A stretch of DNA of 25,000 nt from Theodoxus fluviatilis (GCA_034096865.1 JAWQFJ010008132.1:35001-60000), one strand, 5' to 3'; positions 9,486 to 20,300 are shown, counted from the first letter of the stretch. Notes: generated by a model not told the origin, from the letters alone. Numbers and translations are program-made.

Positions 9486-9806
9486 GTGGTATGATATGCC
9501 TCCGGCAGGCAGGGAGTATAGAGACGTTGTATCTCTCCCTTCACTCCCTCCAAGAGGTCAGCAGACAAGGAAGGCGTGGTATCACATTTCTCCGTCTTTA
9601 TTCATAGTAACAGAGCAGTGCATGGCCACCGCCTGCTGGGCTGACCTCTCCCTCCGCCTCTCTGTGGCCTCTCTTGCCTCTAATTCTGCTCTGGCTTTAT
9701 ATAGCCACTACAGGGGCCTCATCGAGAGCAGACAAAATTTCTCAGTCAAAATTTGGACCTGTGATTCCCAGTGGAAGCAACTTGTGCTAACATAACAGCT
9801 TCTAAC
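9486..9806 (-). mobile_element. Solo-LTR-like block (minus strand)
   Basis: Read on the minus strand, the block starts TGTTAGAAGCTG (from 9806) and ends CATATCATACCACA (9486), giving the TG...CA ends usual for an LTR. Inside are CTATATAAAG (9695-9704), a strong TATA box, and AATAAA (9597-9602) about 95 bp further on. A start ~30 bp after TATA and poly(A) addition ~20 bp after AATAAA would define U3, R and U5 of plausible sizes in a ~320-bp LTR. I found no 4-6-bp target duplication, primer-binding site or second LTR. It may be an old solo LTR with different true ends, or a plain promoter with a chance poly(A) signal. Confidence 0.4.
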
Positions 9807-10474
9807 AACTATTTGAGGCTTAAATCAACAGTCCCATATGACAAACTTCACTCCGTTGAAAAGTGCGTTAGTCAAAGCACACTCTGCGCCAATGAATGAA
9901 TTCCAAAAGTGGTTCGTATACAAATGAATGGCAAGTGAAGTATTAATGGCGCCAATCAAATCAGGTAGGCCCCCTACTTATTCATCGTTTTCTTTTAATA
10001 TTAATGTTTACAACTCACGGAGCGCAGGTTGCCATATATGGGATGATTGATAAGGATAAACACCAGGTTTATATTCAATATTACAGACAGTACATGATAC
10101 ATTAGATGAATAAACTGTAAAATCCTACGTGCTCTCAGGCACCACACAGACTGAGTGTCAGAGGAGAGAGTGAGCCTGAGTGAACATCATAATTATATCT
10201 CTACGGCAGCAACAGAGTGGAAGAGAAACACGCCTCCTCACGTATCTCGGCAATTACAATCCACGCACAAAAGTAAGGAACCGAGAGACGGCACGTTGAA
10301 CTACAGTGATCTGGACAAGTCTCTCCTATTCTCACCCTCTTATATCAAGATCACGATCGTAGAATGAGCTCAATGTTCTACAACAGACATATGCAGCTTA
10401 TTGCGAATCACTGACATCGACTGGTTCAAATGGTTCGTGCGAGAAGGTGCCAAATTGTTTTCATTGATGGGAAA

Positions 10475-10475
<1 letters not shown>
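9807..10475. other. Gene-free stretch
   Basis: No recognisable feature. A + frame from 10155 (70 codons) has no known relatives that I can name. Confidence 0.5.

Positions 10476-10534
<59 letters not shown>
10476..10534. repeat. (GT)n microsatellite
   Basis: About 29 uninterrupted GT units, followed by TTGTGTTGTG decay. Confidence 0.97.
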
Positions 10535-10537
<3 letters not shown>

Positions 10538-11385
10538 TGTTGTGTTGCGAGTGCTTTGCTTTGCAAATGTGTTGTTTTGTTTCGTTTTGTTTTCACCGGG
10601 CAGAAATAAGTCTAATATGAATAAAGGGACTGAAGCTGTGTGCCATCAGATACACAGAAGGATGCCGATTCGCGTACTGTGAGAAGGCTCCTCTTCAGAA
10701 ACTGAACGTAGTAGTTTGGCAAAGGGTACTTTGATTGGGGGGAAAAGGGAAAGACAGATGGGAGTTTCGGGAATGAACAAAGATGTGTCTTGAAATAAAA
10801 CGCTGATTTTCACAGATCTAGTGCAAACATGCTTCAGTAGAATATCTATTTGTGAGTAAAGCACATGAGTAAGATAAGTATTTCAAGATTAAGCATTGAT
10901 ATTCGTACCGATAAGACATGTTGGCGTAGCTCTTTACTATGCCACTGCCGATATTGCACATGTTGTTTCTTTCCGTATCAGCGTACAGTCTTGTCTGTTT
11001 CGGAGTCAGATTTTCACCTGACCGTCCTCCAACTCCTACATCACTAAGCCCCGCACCACTGCCCCGTCTGCCAACGCACCATCATAGCAGCCCAAACCGA
11101 CCAAAGAGTGCGTGTCTGAAAGGTCGATGAACCCCTCGCATTGCTTCGCCCTCAGCCAAATATGGAACAAACGGTACTCTACTGAGGTGCTGAAAACTCT
11201 CGAAAACTGCAGCCAAAAAACTGTTTCCTACGACGATCACTCGGATGTCGGTTGTGCGACCTACAACCCCCACCCCCACCCCCCACCCCTAACCACCCCC
11301 CACGCCCCAAGCACACAGTTTAACCATAGCGACGTTTTTCTCCCTGGAGTGTAACCACTGTTTCTCAACAAGTACACGAGCGCCG
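10535..11385. other. No supported gene; C-rich tract at about 11266-11306
   Basis: Unique sequence without a supported exon. At about 11266-11306 there are runs of CCCCCAC on the + strand, which gives G-runs capable of forming a quadruplex on the minus strand. Confidence 0.5.
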
Positions 11386-11528
11386 ATTGGCTGGCGATGG
11401 AACGGTTAATTGCCACGCTAGTAGTCTGTGATAAATAGTTCCGCAATCTATGAGTCAGTGTCTTCATAGTGACTCAGTCCCGGTAACTAACAATCACCCA
11501 GTTGCTTCAAAGCCAGTTCTCATGAGAA
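11386..11528. promoter_or_regulatory. Promoter-like patch with CCAAT box and paired AP-1 sites
   Basis: An inverted CCAAT (ATTGG 11386-11390), an ATAAATAG stretch (11431-11438), TGAGTCA (11451-11457) and TGACTCA (11470-11476) lie within 90 bp. A perfect 12-bp palindrome TTCTCATGAGAA follows at 11517-11528. Two consensus AP-1 sites 19 bp apart are unlikely by chance in 25 kb but not conclusive. No transcript can be tied to the patch. Direction is unknown. Confidence 0.25.
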
Positions 11529-11539
11529 ACAAAGGTAAA

Positions 11540-13721
11540 TATATTGGCACGACATAGCAACTTTTCATTCATGTGTGGGTCTTAAACTGATTTACGTTGA
11601 TCACTGGGCCACTCGAGCGATCCTTTATCGGCACCTGACGACAAACGTAGCGATAGACAGACAGGACGCCTAGTCACGTGCCAGCACTTCTCCACTCCCT
11701 GGGGAGTATGACGACCCGATGCTGGCTCACGGCCGCATGCACGGGCTACAACTGCAGGGACATGCAGTTCACTTGATTTCGATGAATCAATGAGGACGAC
11801 AGTGTGCAATGTTCGCATACTTTGTTTGCTGTCAAGAGTATGTAGCCGATTATCATGGAAACAGTGGATCTTCATCTGATCATGTTCAGTGGGAGTGTGC
11901 CTGGAGGCCAGAGTTTCCAGGTTATTGCGTCACAGGAATACTGATGAAAGTAGCTTGGAAAATGCAGTTTTGATTTGTCTTTGGCTGTCGACAAAAACGT
12001 CCATTCCTTTCCAACACGCATGAAATATAACCCTGTGTTTAATAAACGTGTCCCCTGCCCTTGTTTCCAGACTGAGACCTGATTAATGGTTTTAATCATT
12101 TTGCCTTGACGTCAGGATGCACTTGTGGGGGAATGAAAAAGCCACAGCTCACCCAAATGTATTAGCTTGTCAGTGAAAACCTTTACGTTCGTGGTAGTCT
12201 GATGGCTGAGCTTCTACTTCATATTTCCTACTGGTAGACAGGGACATCCACTTGTGGCAGTTGGTGACAATGGCCGTGTCCATGACGAAGTTTGCAACAG
12301 GGTGTCTGGAAGATTTTACAAGTGCAGATTCCGGTGAGGAAGACGATTCGTTTCGCTGCCTGTTTGTGACTTTGTTTGGATGTTTGTTGTCAGTCCACAG
12401 TTTTGAGCTACCAGCATCAAAGCAACTGTTTTGGAAATCACTGCCCATGGCTCGTGTAAAAAATCGACAACGGGGCTTTAAATGTTGCTCCGTGAAATTT
12501 TCAGATTTTTTTTTCAAATCGAATCTCTAGAATGAGAGTAAAAAGACAAAACAGTCTAAGACATTTGCTTTGCAGTTCTCATTTTTTCAGACAAAAGAAT
12601 GTTCTACACGTATGTCCCATCCATTTATTAGGATGATGAGTTCTCGTCCATAAATGATTGAAACGGACAAAAATTCGCACAAGGTGATTTGAACTGTTGT
12701 TATTCCAATCACTTTTTATCACGTTCACTGACGACGTTTCAGTTTTCTTTTTTAAATTCTATTCTCTTGAGCCAAAGAAAGGAGAAAGATTAGTTGAACT
12801 TGTTTACACCACAGATGCTGTTTTTACAAGGTTTTTCCAGCTACTAGACAGCTCCTGTTGACAGGCCTTGCCAACCTGAAGTAAACTTGTTCCATCCAGC
12901 GCAACACTGCCGTGTTTTTTTCAATTGCATTGAAAGGATATTAAGTTAACACTTTCATTTCCTTGAAGACTTCTTCCGCCATTAATCACATTTAAGCCAA
13001 AGCGACATGCCAAAAAGTGCATCCCTTTTCCGTTTTGACTTTCCTCTCCCGCTCATCACTTTGGCTGTCACCTTTTGTCGAATATGGGGAGGCAAACCTT
13101 CTAGTTTTCACCTCTTCTTAAATCCTCCAAAGCATTTAATAGTTGTGGCGTAGAAAGGTGTAATCGGTTGCAGTCCATTATACGAGCATTGAAGTGGTGC
13201 ATTCCTGCTCCTTATTTACCGTGACAACTGTACACAAACGAATACATGAGCATTCTAGCCTTTTCGCCAATCAGATTTTACTGCGTAAGTACATGTCAAT
13301 TATTCATGTAAAAATCACTACTTAGGGATGCATGAGAGAGCAATAGCGTCTTACTATATGAGAAAGTGTCAACTATTCATGTTCAGAAATAGATTTTCTC
13401 TACCAACCTGCCAAATTGTGAGCTGATGCATGCATTAAAACATTAAAAAGGCCCATTGTAAAAGAAAAATCGTGGATAAATTTATTAAATCTTTGACCCT
13501 TGATTTCTCAAAATAACCGTCAGCACACCACCTCTCTTTAAGTGAGCATAACTTAAAACAGTTTTTGGATTAGAAGTTTGATTTTTATATCAAATGAAAG
13601 ATACAGTTTTGCAGATTTTGAAAATATAAAATCTGAAAATCTCATTTTTGCGAGTTAAGACTCATTTTGTGAAAACGGGTCACATTTTAGCAGAATTACA
13701 CGCCAGAAACACAACATGTTC
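11540..13721. other. No supported gene; several weak frames
   Basis: The best frame is on the minus strand, ending at 12170. Its first real ATG is at 12448-12446 (MGSDFQNSCFDAGSSKLW). It has a Ser-rich middle and no family I recognise. Opposing frames overlap it on the + strand (12252-12530). The rest is AT-rich and empty. Confidence 0.4.
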
Positions 13722-13805
13722 ATGGAGCTCTTGGGTCGAGTGGTTAGCGCGTTTGACCTGCTAGTCGATTGCGGCTTGAAGGTGCGGCGTTCAAAGCTGC
13801 GCGGA
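13722..13805 (+). mobile_element. tRNA-like SINE head or tRNA pseudogene
   Basis: TGGGTCGAGTGGTTAGCGC (13732-13750) fits a pol III A box of the Leu/Ser-tRNA kind. GCGTTCAAAGC (13787-13797) resembles a B box, about 48 bp later. The following text (CAGAGTTGCATCCTAACGG) recalls the GTTGCATCCTTGGG of the repeat at 3960-4180, so both may belong to one SINE family. No cloverleaf of a functional tRNA could be made and no 3' tail is evident. Confidence 0.5.
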
Positions 13806-13872
13806 TCACAGAGTTGCATCCTAACGGACACCTGTAAGGGCAAAAGGCCAAGCCACTCGAGAAGCAAAAAAA

Positions 13873-13960
13873 GCGCTTTGCTTCGAAACAAACCAAAGAC
13901 ATGACGTTTCGGCGTGCTTCCCCAAAGCTAAACAGTTTTTATTTGCTTCGACGGTGCTTT
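13873..13960. repeat. Dispersed repeat, copy 1 (partner near 14661-14722)
   Basis: GCTTTGCTTCGA, CCAAAG, CAT, TTTCGGCGT and TTTGCTTCG occur in the same order here and at 14661-14722, with small indels between. It may be part of the body of the SINE whose head lies at 13722. The match is by eye and the ends are uncertain. Confidence 0.35.
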
Positions 13961-14227
13961 GCCCGTGTCTTCTAGTCTTCAACATGTTCAAAACCACAAA
14001 ACGTGCTTCGCAGGGTTTCTGTCACGAGCCAATCAAAAGATACCGTGATGTTAGACATAATGGTAGACTTCCTTGTCGCTTCGATTTTTTGTTGAGAAAA
14101 CTACAACAAACAATTGCATATTAGAAAAAACTACCGTCACATTTACAATCTGTGCGTCGAAATTGAACAATCGCCTCAAATAGAGATATAATTTATCATA
14201 TAAATTTGGATATCTCGAATGTGTGTC

Positions 14228-14512
14228 GTTGTTGTTGTTGTTGTTGCGTACCTGAGCTAAACACTCCCAGGATCACCCTAGTGGGTGAGATGATTGCGTG
14301 TGTGACTGTTTTTGAACACCCCGCCATATAGGCAGCCACACTTCGTCTTCAGGGGATTTGATCTCTGTCTCCAGAGAATGCCAGTTGTTATGTTAGGAGC
14401 TTACCATGGCTGAAGATAATCCCCACATAAGAATACAACATAACAACATTTTGCTGTAGCCTTGGTTTTTGGCTGGAGTCAACAAATAACAACAGCCTTT
14501 GCCCAAGGCAAA
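14228..14512 (-). mobile_element. SINE copy 1, ~285 bp, (AAC)n tail, with target-site duplication
   Basis: The element reads on the minus strand from TTTGCCTTGGGCAAAGGC (14512) to an (AAC)6-type tail, seen as (GTT)n at 14228-14246. A perfect 11-bp duplication, GAATGTGTGTC, flanks it at 14217-14227 and 14513-14523, which is the mark of target-primed retroposition. It is about 93% identical by eye to the + copy at 16099-16377. Inside, 14352-14424 is a 73-nt segment whose ends pair (GGGGATT / AATCCCC), as in a tRNA acceptor stem. I do not know a named family for it. Confidence 0.88.
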
Positions 14513-14523
14513 GAATGTGTGTC

Positions 14524-16087
14524 AAATGCAGGAATTTACCCAGCGTCAGCAACGCGGGACGCAGTGACTGTGCGGGCGACGGGACCTCTCTCGGCTCCTT
14601 CAGGGGAGCAAACTACTTGGTTAATTGAACTAATTCCAGAGCATGAACCACTTTGGCTTTGCTTTGCTTCGACCAAAGGCCATTTCGGCGTATTTTGCTT
14701 TTTGCTTCGGAGTATGTCACACGCGAAACAATACATTGCGAAGAAGACTTCGAGTTATTTCCCTTAACACAGTTTATTGGGAGTTATTCCCCGTTTATTC
14801 ATCATATTGCGATACCAGCAGCGACGATTTTATTATTCCAACTCTCCTTGGGGCCATTGCAAGAAGACGACAAATGCTTTCTGTTTCACGTGTGCCTTAG
14901 CCTTAAGATGGAAAACTGTGAAAGCTAACTTCGGCGCGTCCATTCGCACTCAGGTTGCATGCTCCCCAGGGAGTGGAGATGGTGTGGGAGCGAGAAACGG
15001 AGTGGCCTGATGACCAGGGGGTATAGGTGTGCGGTTTGAGCACGCATCAATGGGTGGAAAGTTGAAATATAACAAAGAGTACCGTAACCTTTACCTTTTC
15101 CTTCATGTCCTCAAACAATTTGCCTGAAAGATACGTTTAAATGCACAAAAATGAACTTTCTGTTTCCTTACCTCGGCTCTGTAGCATCAGCGCAGAAGAA
15201 CTTGAGGTCATTGCCTCAAAATTGTCACTGACACGACTCCCATCTTCAAATGTGCATAACTTTAAAAAATGATATTGTAAATTGTCATACTTATGTTCAA
15301 TTCAATATGAAAAGATAGCGGATTTAAACAGAATTTACATCTCCAAAGACCGGATAATGGAGTGAGGACTGACGGGTCTCGTGGGGACTGGTCGCGTTTA
15401 GTCCAGTAGTGGCTCCATCATGAACGCAGAAGTTGACACATTTTTATTGCAGCGAGCTGGTGAACACACACTACAGTTAGCTTGTTTGTTCAGTCTTATG
15501 GTATGGTTGTACTGCGCCTCACAGTGAAATCAAGATAACGTTTTCATGTTGAAACAAAAGTTAGTCCCATTCATCAGATCGTCGTGGTGCCGATAAAACA
15601 AGACAAATCATCTAATATCTGTTTTGAATGATCGATTAAGGAGGAATTAAACGTGTGTGAGAAGAACTCATTCTCAGTTGTGAAAAAAATTAGTTTACCC
15701 TATCTGACCGATTATTTAATTCAAAGACAGAAGGGACATAAACCCAAAGTGACAAACAAGATTTCGTCTCTAACTGAACTGAAAGTGCTTGAATTCAAAT
15801 CAAGTCAGTTTCTTTCTTTTCTTATCGTTCTGCAGATATGAGTGACAGCAATATGATGCGGGATCTGCGAACGTACTGAATGCATCTACAGGGTCATCAC
15901 AAAACTGAGAGGAAGTACCACACTTTGCCTATGTTGGAGTTCACCCAGTGGCTTCCTGCGCCTTGCTAAGTAGCCATGAGTACACTTAGGCAGAACGCCT
16001 CTGTAATCACATGGCCGATCGTCAGGAACAGAGATTCTGGTTTCCCCATTATTTGGAGACCGATCTCTGAAAAGAATGCCGCATGTT
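14524..16087. other. Gene-free spacer between the inverted SINE copies
   Basis: It contains the 14661-14722 repeat partner and a SINE-tail-like string near 14950-15050 (TGCTCCCCAGGGAGTGGAGA). A + frame at 15653-15841 has no known relatives. Nothing else is supported. Confidence 0.4.
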
Positions 16088-16098
16088 ACTGCAGAACT

Positions 16099-16377
16099 TT
16101 GCCTTGGGTAAAGGCTGTTTTTATTTGTTGACTCCAGCCAAAAACCAAAGCTATAGCAAAATGTTGTTATGTTGTACTGTTATGTGGGGATTATCCTCAG
16201 CCGTGGTAGGCTCCTAACATAACAACTGGCATTCTCTGGAGACAGAGATCAAATCCCCTGAAGACGAAGTGTGGCTGCCTATATGGCGGGGTGTTCAAAA
16301 ACAGTCACACACGCAATCATCTCACCCACTTGGGTGATCCTGGGAGTGTTTAGCCCAGGTACGCAACAACAACAACA
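16099..16377 (+). mobile_element. SINE copy 2, ~279 bp, (AAC)n tail, with target-site duplication
   Basis: The element starts TTGCCTTGGGTAAAGGC and ends CAGGTACGC(AAC)5. ACTGCAGAACT occurs at 16088-16098 and again at 16378-16388, a 10-11-bp target duplication different from that of copy 1, so the two inserted independently. The segment 16186-16258 is 73 nt with GGGGATT/AATCCCC ends (7 bp), an AGCC/GGCT arm with a 6-nt loop, and a TCTCT/AGAGA arm, all in tRNA-like order. AGATCAAATCCCC resembles a weak B box. The tRNA-like part starts ~88 nt inside the element, whereas tRNA-derived SINEs normally begin with it. Confidence 0.88.
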
Positions 16378-16424
16378 ACTGCAGAACTGTACTGGATGCG
16401 AGCGATATCATTGATTACAAGTTT

Positions 16425-16602
<178 letters not shown>

Positions 16603-17728
16603 AAGACCAGCTACATATAACGCACTTTGTGTGGTCGTTTTTCACACCCGCATCAACTTAATCCCGAAATTCAAGTATTCACATTCTAAGCAACCAATGT
16701 TTTCACGTCAAATGCATAAATTTCGATGATGAAATAAGAAAGAACCAAGGGCAGCTTTACACACAGGCGCGCGCGCGCACACATTCACACACACCAGAGA
16801 AAGAACATGAACTGGGTTGAGGTAAAGCAGTACAGACTGTTATACCCTCCTAACCTGACATCCTATCACGCCGAGACAAACACTGAATGCTCCCCGGGGC
16901 CACTCTGCAAAACGACTTCTCCCATTGCGCCGTTCTGTTTACCTCCCCCAGGGATTTCTCTCGCTTCGCCGCCACCTCGCCCCGGGGGCAGGGGCTGGGC
17001 ACACAGGGGGCAGGGGCAATCAGCCCGATCCTTGCCAGACCCCGTTTGCTTTCCACCCCCTCCGGATCCCCTTGCACCCCCTCCAGCAACCACCCAGGGG
17101 TCTCGCTCATCCCCAGATATTGGCTGGAGGTGACAGGGTCGTCAGCATCCCTGTTTCCTCGTCGGGTTTTTCCTCGGGAGGAAGCGATAGTTGCGGCCCT
17201 ACCTTGTTTGTTGTAGGGCTGGATTCGAGGCCCGCGCATATTTGTTGACGAGAAGAGAGGACGCGGAGCGCAGGAGATGGAGGTGGGGTGGGGGTGGGAG
17301 GTAGGATGAATGGAGGGAGAGGGCGAGAGGGGATGAGGGAGGTAGGCCTGACAGACCCAAAATGAGATTGCCGTCTCTACCCCCGTTCTTCCTCCACTTC
17401 CTCATGCGTTGCCGGTGTCAAAGAGCGCCGTGCCCTGAAAAGACGCTGGGGCACCGGAAGAGGGCTGCTTTTGACGGGCTGGAAAATCCAGACGACCAGA
17501 GGTCAACGGCAAAAACGAGTTTCTCGGCGTTTCGGGGTCAGCTCCGGGGTCAACTCATTTTGCGTGCAGTTATCCTCGAGTCCACGCGGTGAGCGCGTGC
17601 TTTACCAGAGTGGATCACTGCTGACAGCGGGGATTCAGTCAATGGACTGGGTCAGCCAGCAAGTGGCACTGTCTCGGGCTTCCTGCCTCCCTCTTTTCTC
17701 CGCTCCCAGCTTGCCTATCTCGCCTCGT
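16603..17728. other. GC-rich gene-free segment
   Basis: From about 16860 the base composition changes to GC-rich with many CpG and C-runs, unlike the AT-rich flanks. A purine-rich G tract lies at about 17265-17345. Open frames of 60-130 codons in several phases are low-complexity Pro/Gly products of that composition. A short CA/GC tract is at 16764-16795. Confidence 0.5.
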
Positions 17729-18690
17729 TCCCGAGACGCATGTTCCACGAGACACTTATTCCTTGAGACACTTTCTCCACGAGACACTTAATCTATAAGA
17801 CACTGGTTCCATGAGACACTTTATCCCCGAGACACTTTATCCACGAGACACTTTATCCCCGAGACACTTTCTCCACGAGACACTTGTTGTATAAGACAGT
17901 GGTTCCATGAGACACTTTATCTCCGAGACACTTTCTCCACGAGACGCTTGTTCTATAAGACAGTGGTTCCATGAGACACTTAATCCTCGAGACACTTATT
18001 CTATAAGACAGTGGTTCCATGAGACATTCTTCATGAGACACTTGTTCTATAAGACAGTAGTTCTATAAGACACTTGTTCCACGAGACGCTTCCTCCATGA
18101 AACACTCGCTCAATGAAACACTTTCTCCATGAGACACTTGCTCAGTGGGACACTTTCTTCTCGAAACACTTGTTCTATAAGACAGCGGTTCTATCAGACA
18201 CTTGTTCCACGAGACTCTTTCTCCATGAAACATTTGCTCAATGAGACACTTTCTCCACGAGACACTTGCTCAGTGAGACACTTTCTTCACGAACCACTTG
18301 TTCTATAAGACAATGGTTCTATGAGACACTTGTTCCACGAGATGCTTCCTCCATGAAACAATTGCTCAACGATACGCTTTCTCCATGAGACACTTGCTCA
18401 GTGAGACACTTTCTCCATGAAACACTTGCTCAGTGAGACACTTTCTCAATGAAACACTTGCTCAGTGAGACACTTTCTCCCTGAAACATTTGCTCAGTGA
18501 GAAACTTTCTCCATGAAACAGTTGCTCAATGAGACACTTTCTCCATGAAACACTTTCTCCATGAAACGCTTTCTACATGAAACACTTGCTCCACGAGACA
18601 CTTGTCCCATAAGACAGTGGTTCCACGAGGCACTTGTCCCATTAGACACTTTCTCCGTGAGACTTTTGTTCAGTGAAACATTGGCTCCAC
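17729..18690. repeat. 16-bp minisatellite, about 60 copies of GAGACACTTTCTCCAC
   Basis: The unit is constant at 16 bp with many substitutions (GARACACTTnnTCnAn). Higher-order structure is visible. The left half repeats a block that includes TATAAGACAGTGGTTCCAT. In about 18380-18540 a 32-bp double unit (GCTCAGTGAGACACTT, then TCTCCATGAAACACTT) repeats in series. Frames open through it are repeat shadows. The flanks (CCTGCCTATCTC at both ends, near 17710 and 18700) resemble each other. Confidence 0.95.
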
Positions 18691-18800
18691 TTTGCTTGCC
18701 TGCCTATCTCACTGGAGTGTGCAAAGACAGTTTTTCATGTCTCACACATCGATCGATCCTGTACATTGTACTTCCAAAAAAGACCCTTTGTTGTCTTCTG

Positions 18801-18905
18801 CGCGATTGGTCGAGCCGCCCCCAAGTGACGAAAAGTGTATGCTAAAAGTAATGTTTCGTCTCTGATTGGATCAGTGCCATGGGGTTTCTCATTAATGCGT
18901 TTGCT
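18801..18905. promoter_or_regulatory. Promoter-like patch: two CCAAT boxes and a C-rich Sp1-like site
   Basis: Inverted CCAAT boxes (GATTGG) lie at about 18804-18809 and 18864-18869, with CCGCCCCC at 18815-18822 between them. Two NF-Y-type boxes 60 bp apart with an Sp1-like site are typical of promoters. No gene start is visible nearby on either strand. Confidence 0.25.
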
Positions 18906-20229
18906 TTTACGTAGCATGCGTAGGATATGGAAAGATGGTATTTTTCACATTTTAAAACTGTGTATGCTTCAATCTACCTTTTATCAAATACGGACCTCTT
19001 CATGTATTCATGCGGGAGTCGGTATCAAAATTAGCACAAAAAAGCAGACAGAGTCTGGTTTTGGAAACTGAATAGATACACGTAAAAATGGCCTGACTAA
19101 ATTGTCCCAATTCAACCTTGATTACTGTTCACCTACCCTTGTTTCTAACTATGGTCTCACTTATCACCGTACCATTTTGCTCACTATGTACCATACAATT
19201 GTAGACATCAGGAATATATCGGCTTAAAAACTGACGCAACATCAAAGGAGAAAAAACACGCAAGTCAAAACAGGGACGGTTTCCCAGACTATGGATGGAT
19301 GTGCAATCCAAAGCAATTAAAAGCAATCCAAAACAAGGAAAAGCAATCCATATGGAGTTTCTGCTTTTATCTCAAAGTGATCTATTAGATTACATAGTTC
19401 TAGAGAGTAGTTGTTGTCGTATACGTACATGTATGTAGAATAGTGAACATCAAATCATTTATGAGGTAATCCATGGTGGACGTGAACAGTTAATCAATGA
19501 ACGCTTGCTCGTTGTCGGCTTTGAAAAAAACTTTGACGCGAGATCAGGATAATTCATTACAGTGTCCAGAATTGTTTGGACACGGCCAATCACTTACAAA
19601 ATGGACAAAAACTGTCTTCTGGAGGTCACGATGTATGTGAGGGTTACAGCTGGGATTAGGGTCAGGGGTTTGGGATTAGAACTAGTTTTCGAATGAGGAT
19701 TATGGCTCTCAAGTGTTGGAGTTGTTGCCTAACTAAGAACTAAAGTTCAATAAAAGCTGCTTTCAGTGTTAGATGTAGAGATTGCATGAGAAATATGTAA
19801 AACCACGGTAGGGGTTAGGGGTTGGTCAACATTAGATTTTCGTCTTAAATTTCATTTCAATTGAGCGCGTTTATAAGGCTAGTGTTACAGTGAGGCTTAT
19901 GGATAAAACTAAATTGGCCTTTTCGTTCTTCTTTATATTGAGTTCAGGATGGGTTTCGGTAGATGAGGCAGTTATTTTATTTGTCAGCTTCATTTCCTTC
20001 CTCTTGTCTGTCGTGGACTGCGTTAAATCTTCGTCCTCTCCACGCACACAGCCAGACAGGGGATGCCGTCGCTGTTCATCTGGGATGGTCATCCCAGAGC
20101 TTAAGTCGACCATGGTAGAAACCGGATGGAACAAGACGGCTGCAATGGGAAAAGTAAGGAGGTGGTTGCGTAGAGGGAAGAATGAGGGGGTCGTGGAAGA
20201 AGGAAGTGAAAATGAAGAAAAAGAGGGGG
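18906..20229. other. Gene-free AT-rich stretch with one dispersed repeat
   Basis: It contains the 19280-19345 repeat listed separately and short GGGTTAGGG-like strings near 19640-19830 that are too few to be telomeric. Frames at 19871-20134 (-) and 19890-20229 (+) overlap and match nothing I know. Confidence 0.4.
19280..19345 (+). repeat. Boundary motif plus short CAATCCAAAG array (copy 3)
   Basis: TTTCCCAGACTATGGATGGA is followed by TGCAATCCAAAGCAA, then two degenerate units containing GCAATCC. It matches 3231-3266 on the same strand and the minus-strand right edge of the 3441-3890 minisatellite. Here the 10-bp unit exists in only about three decayed copies. Confidence 0.6.
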
Positions 20230-20300
20230 TGGTGTTGTGGTGGTGGTGGTGGTGGTGGTGGGGAGGTGGTAGTGGGTGCGGGGTGGGGATGGTGAGAAGA
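20230..20300. repeat. (GGT)n G-rich tract
   Basis: GTGGTGGTGG runs are followed by GGGGAGGTGG and GGGTGCGGGG. Many GG/GGG runs make it a possible G-quadruplex former on the + strand. Confidence 0.85.

Noticed and set aside
12170..12530. Opposing small frames that might encode a protein
   Set aside because: No recognised domain, no strong start or splice context, and both strands are open, so there is no reason to prefer one.
13722..13805. Functional tRNA gene
   Set aside because: A-box and B-box likeness is present, but no complete cloverleaf or clear anticodon arm can be formed. A SINE head or pseudogene is the better reading.
14228..16377. One DNA transposon with ~280-bp terminal inverted repeats
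   Set aside because: Each arm has its own separate 10-11-bp target duplication and an AAC tail, so these are two independent retroposon insertions and not the ends of one element.
17729..18690. Possible CRISPR array
   Set aside because: Adjacent 16-bp units have no unique spacers between them, and the DNA is eukaryotic. This is a minisatellite.
19640..19830. Telomeric repeat (TTAGGG)
   Set aside because: Only isolated GGGTTAGGG-like strings, with no array.
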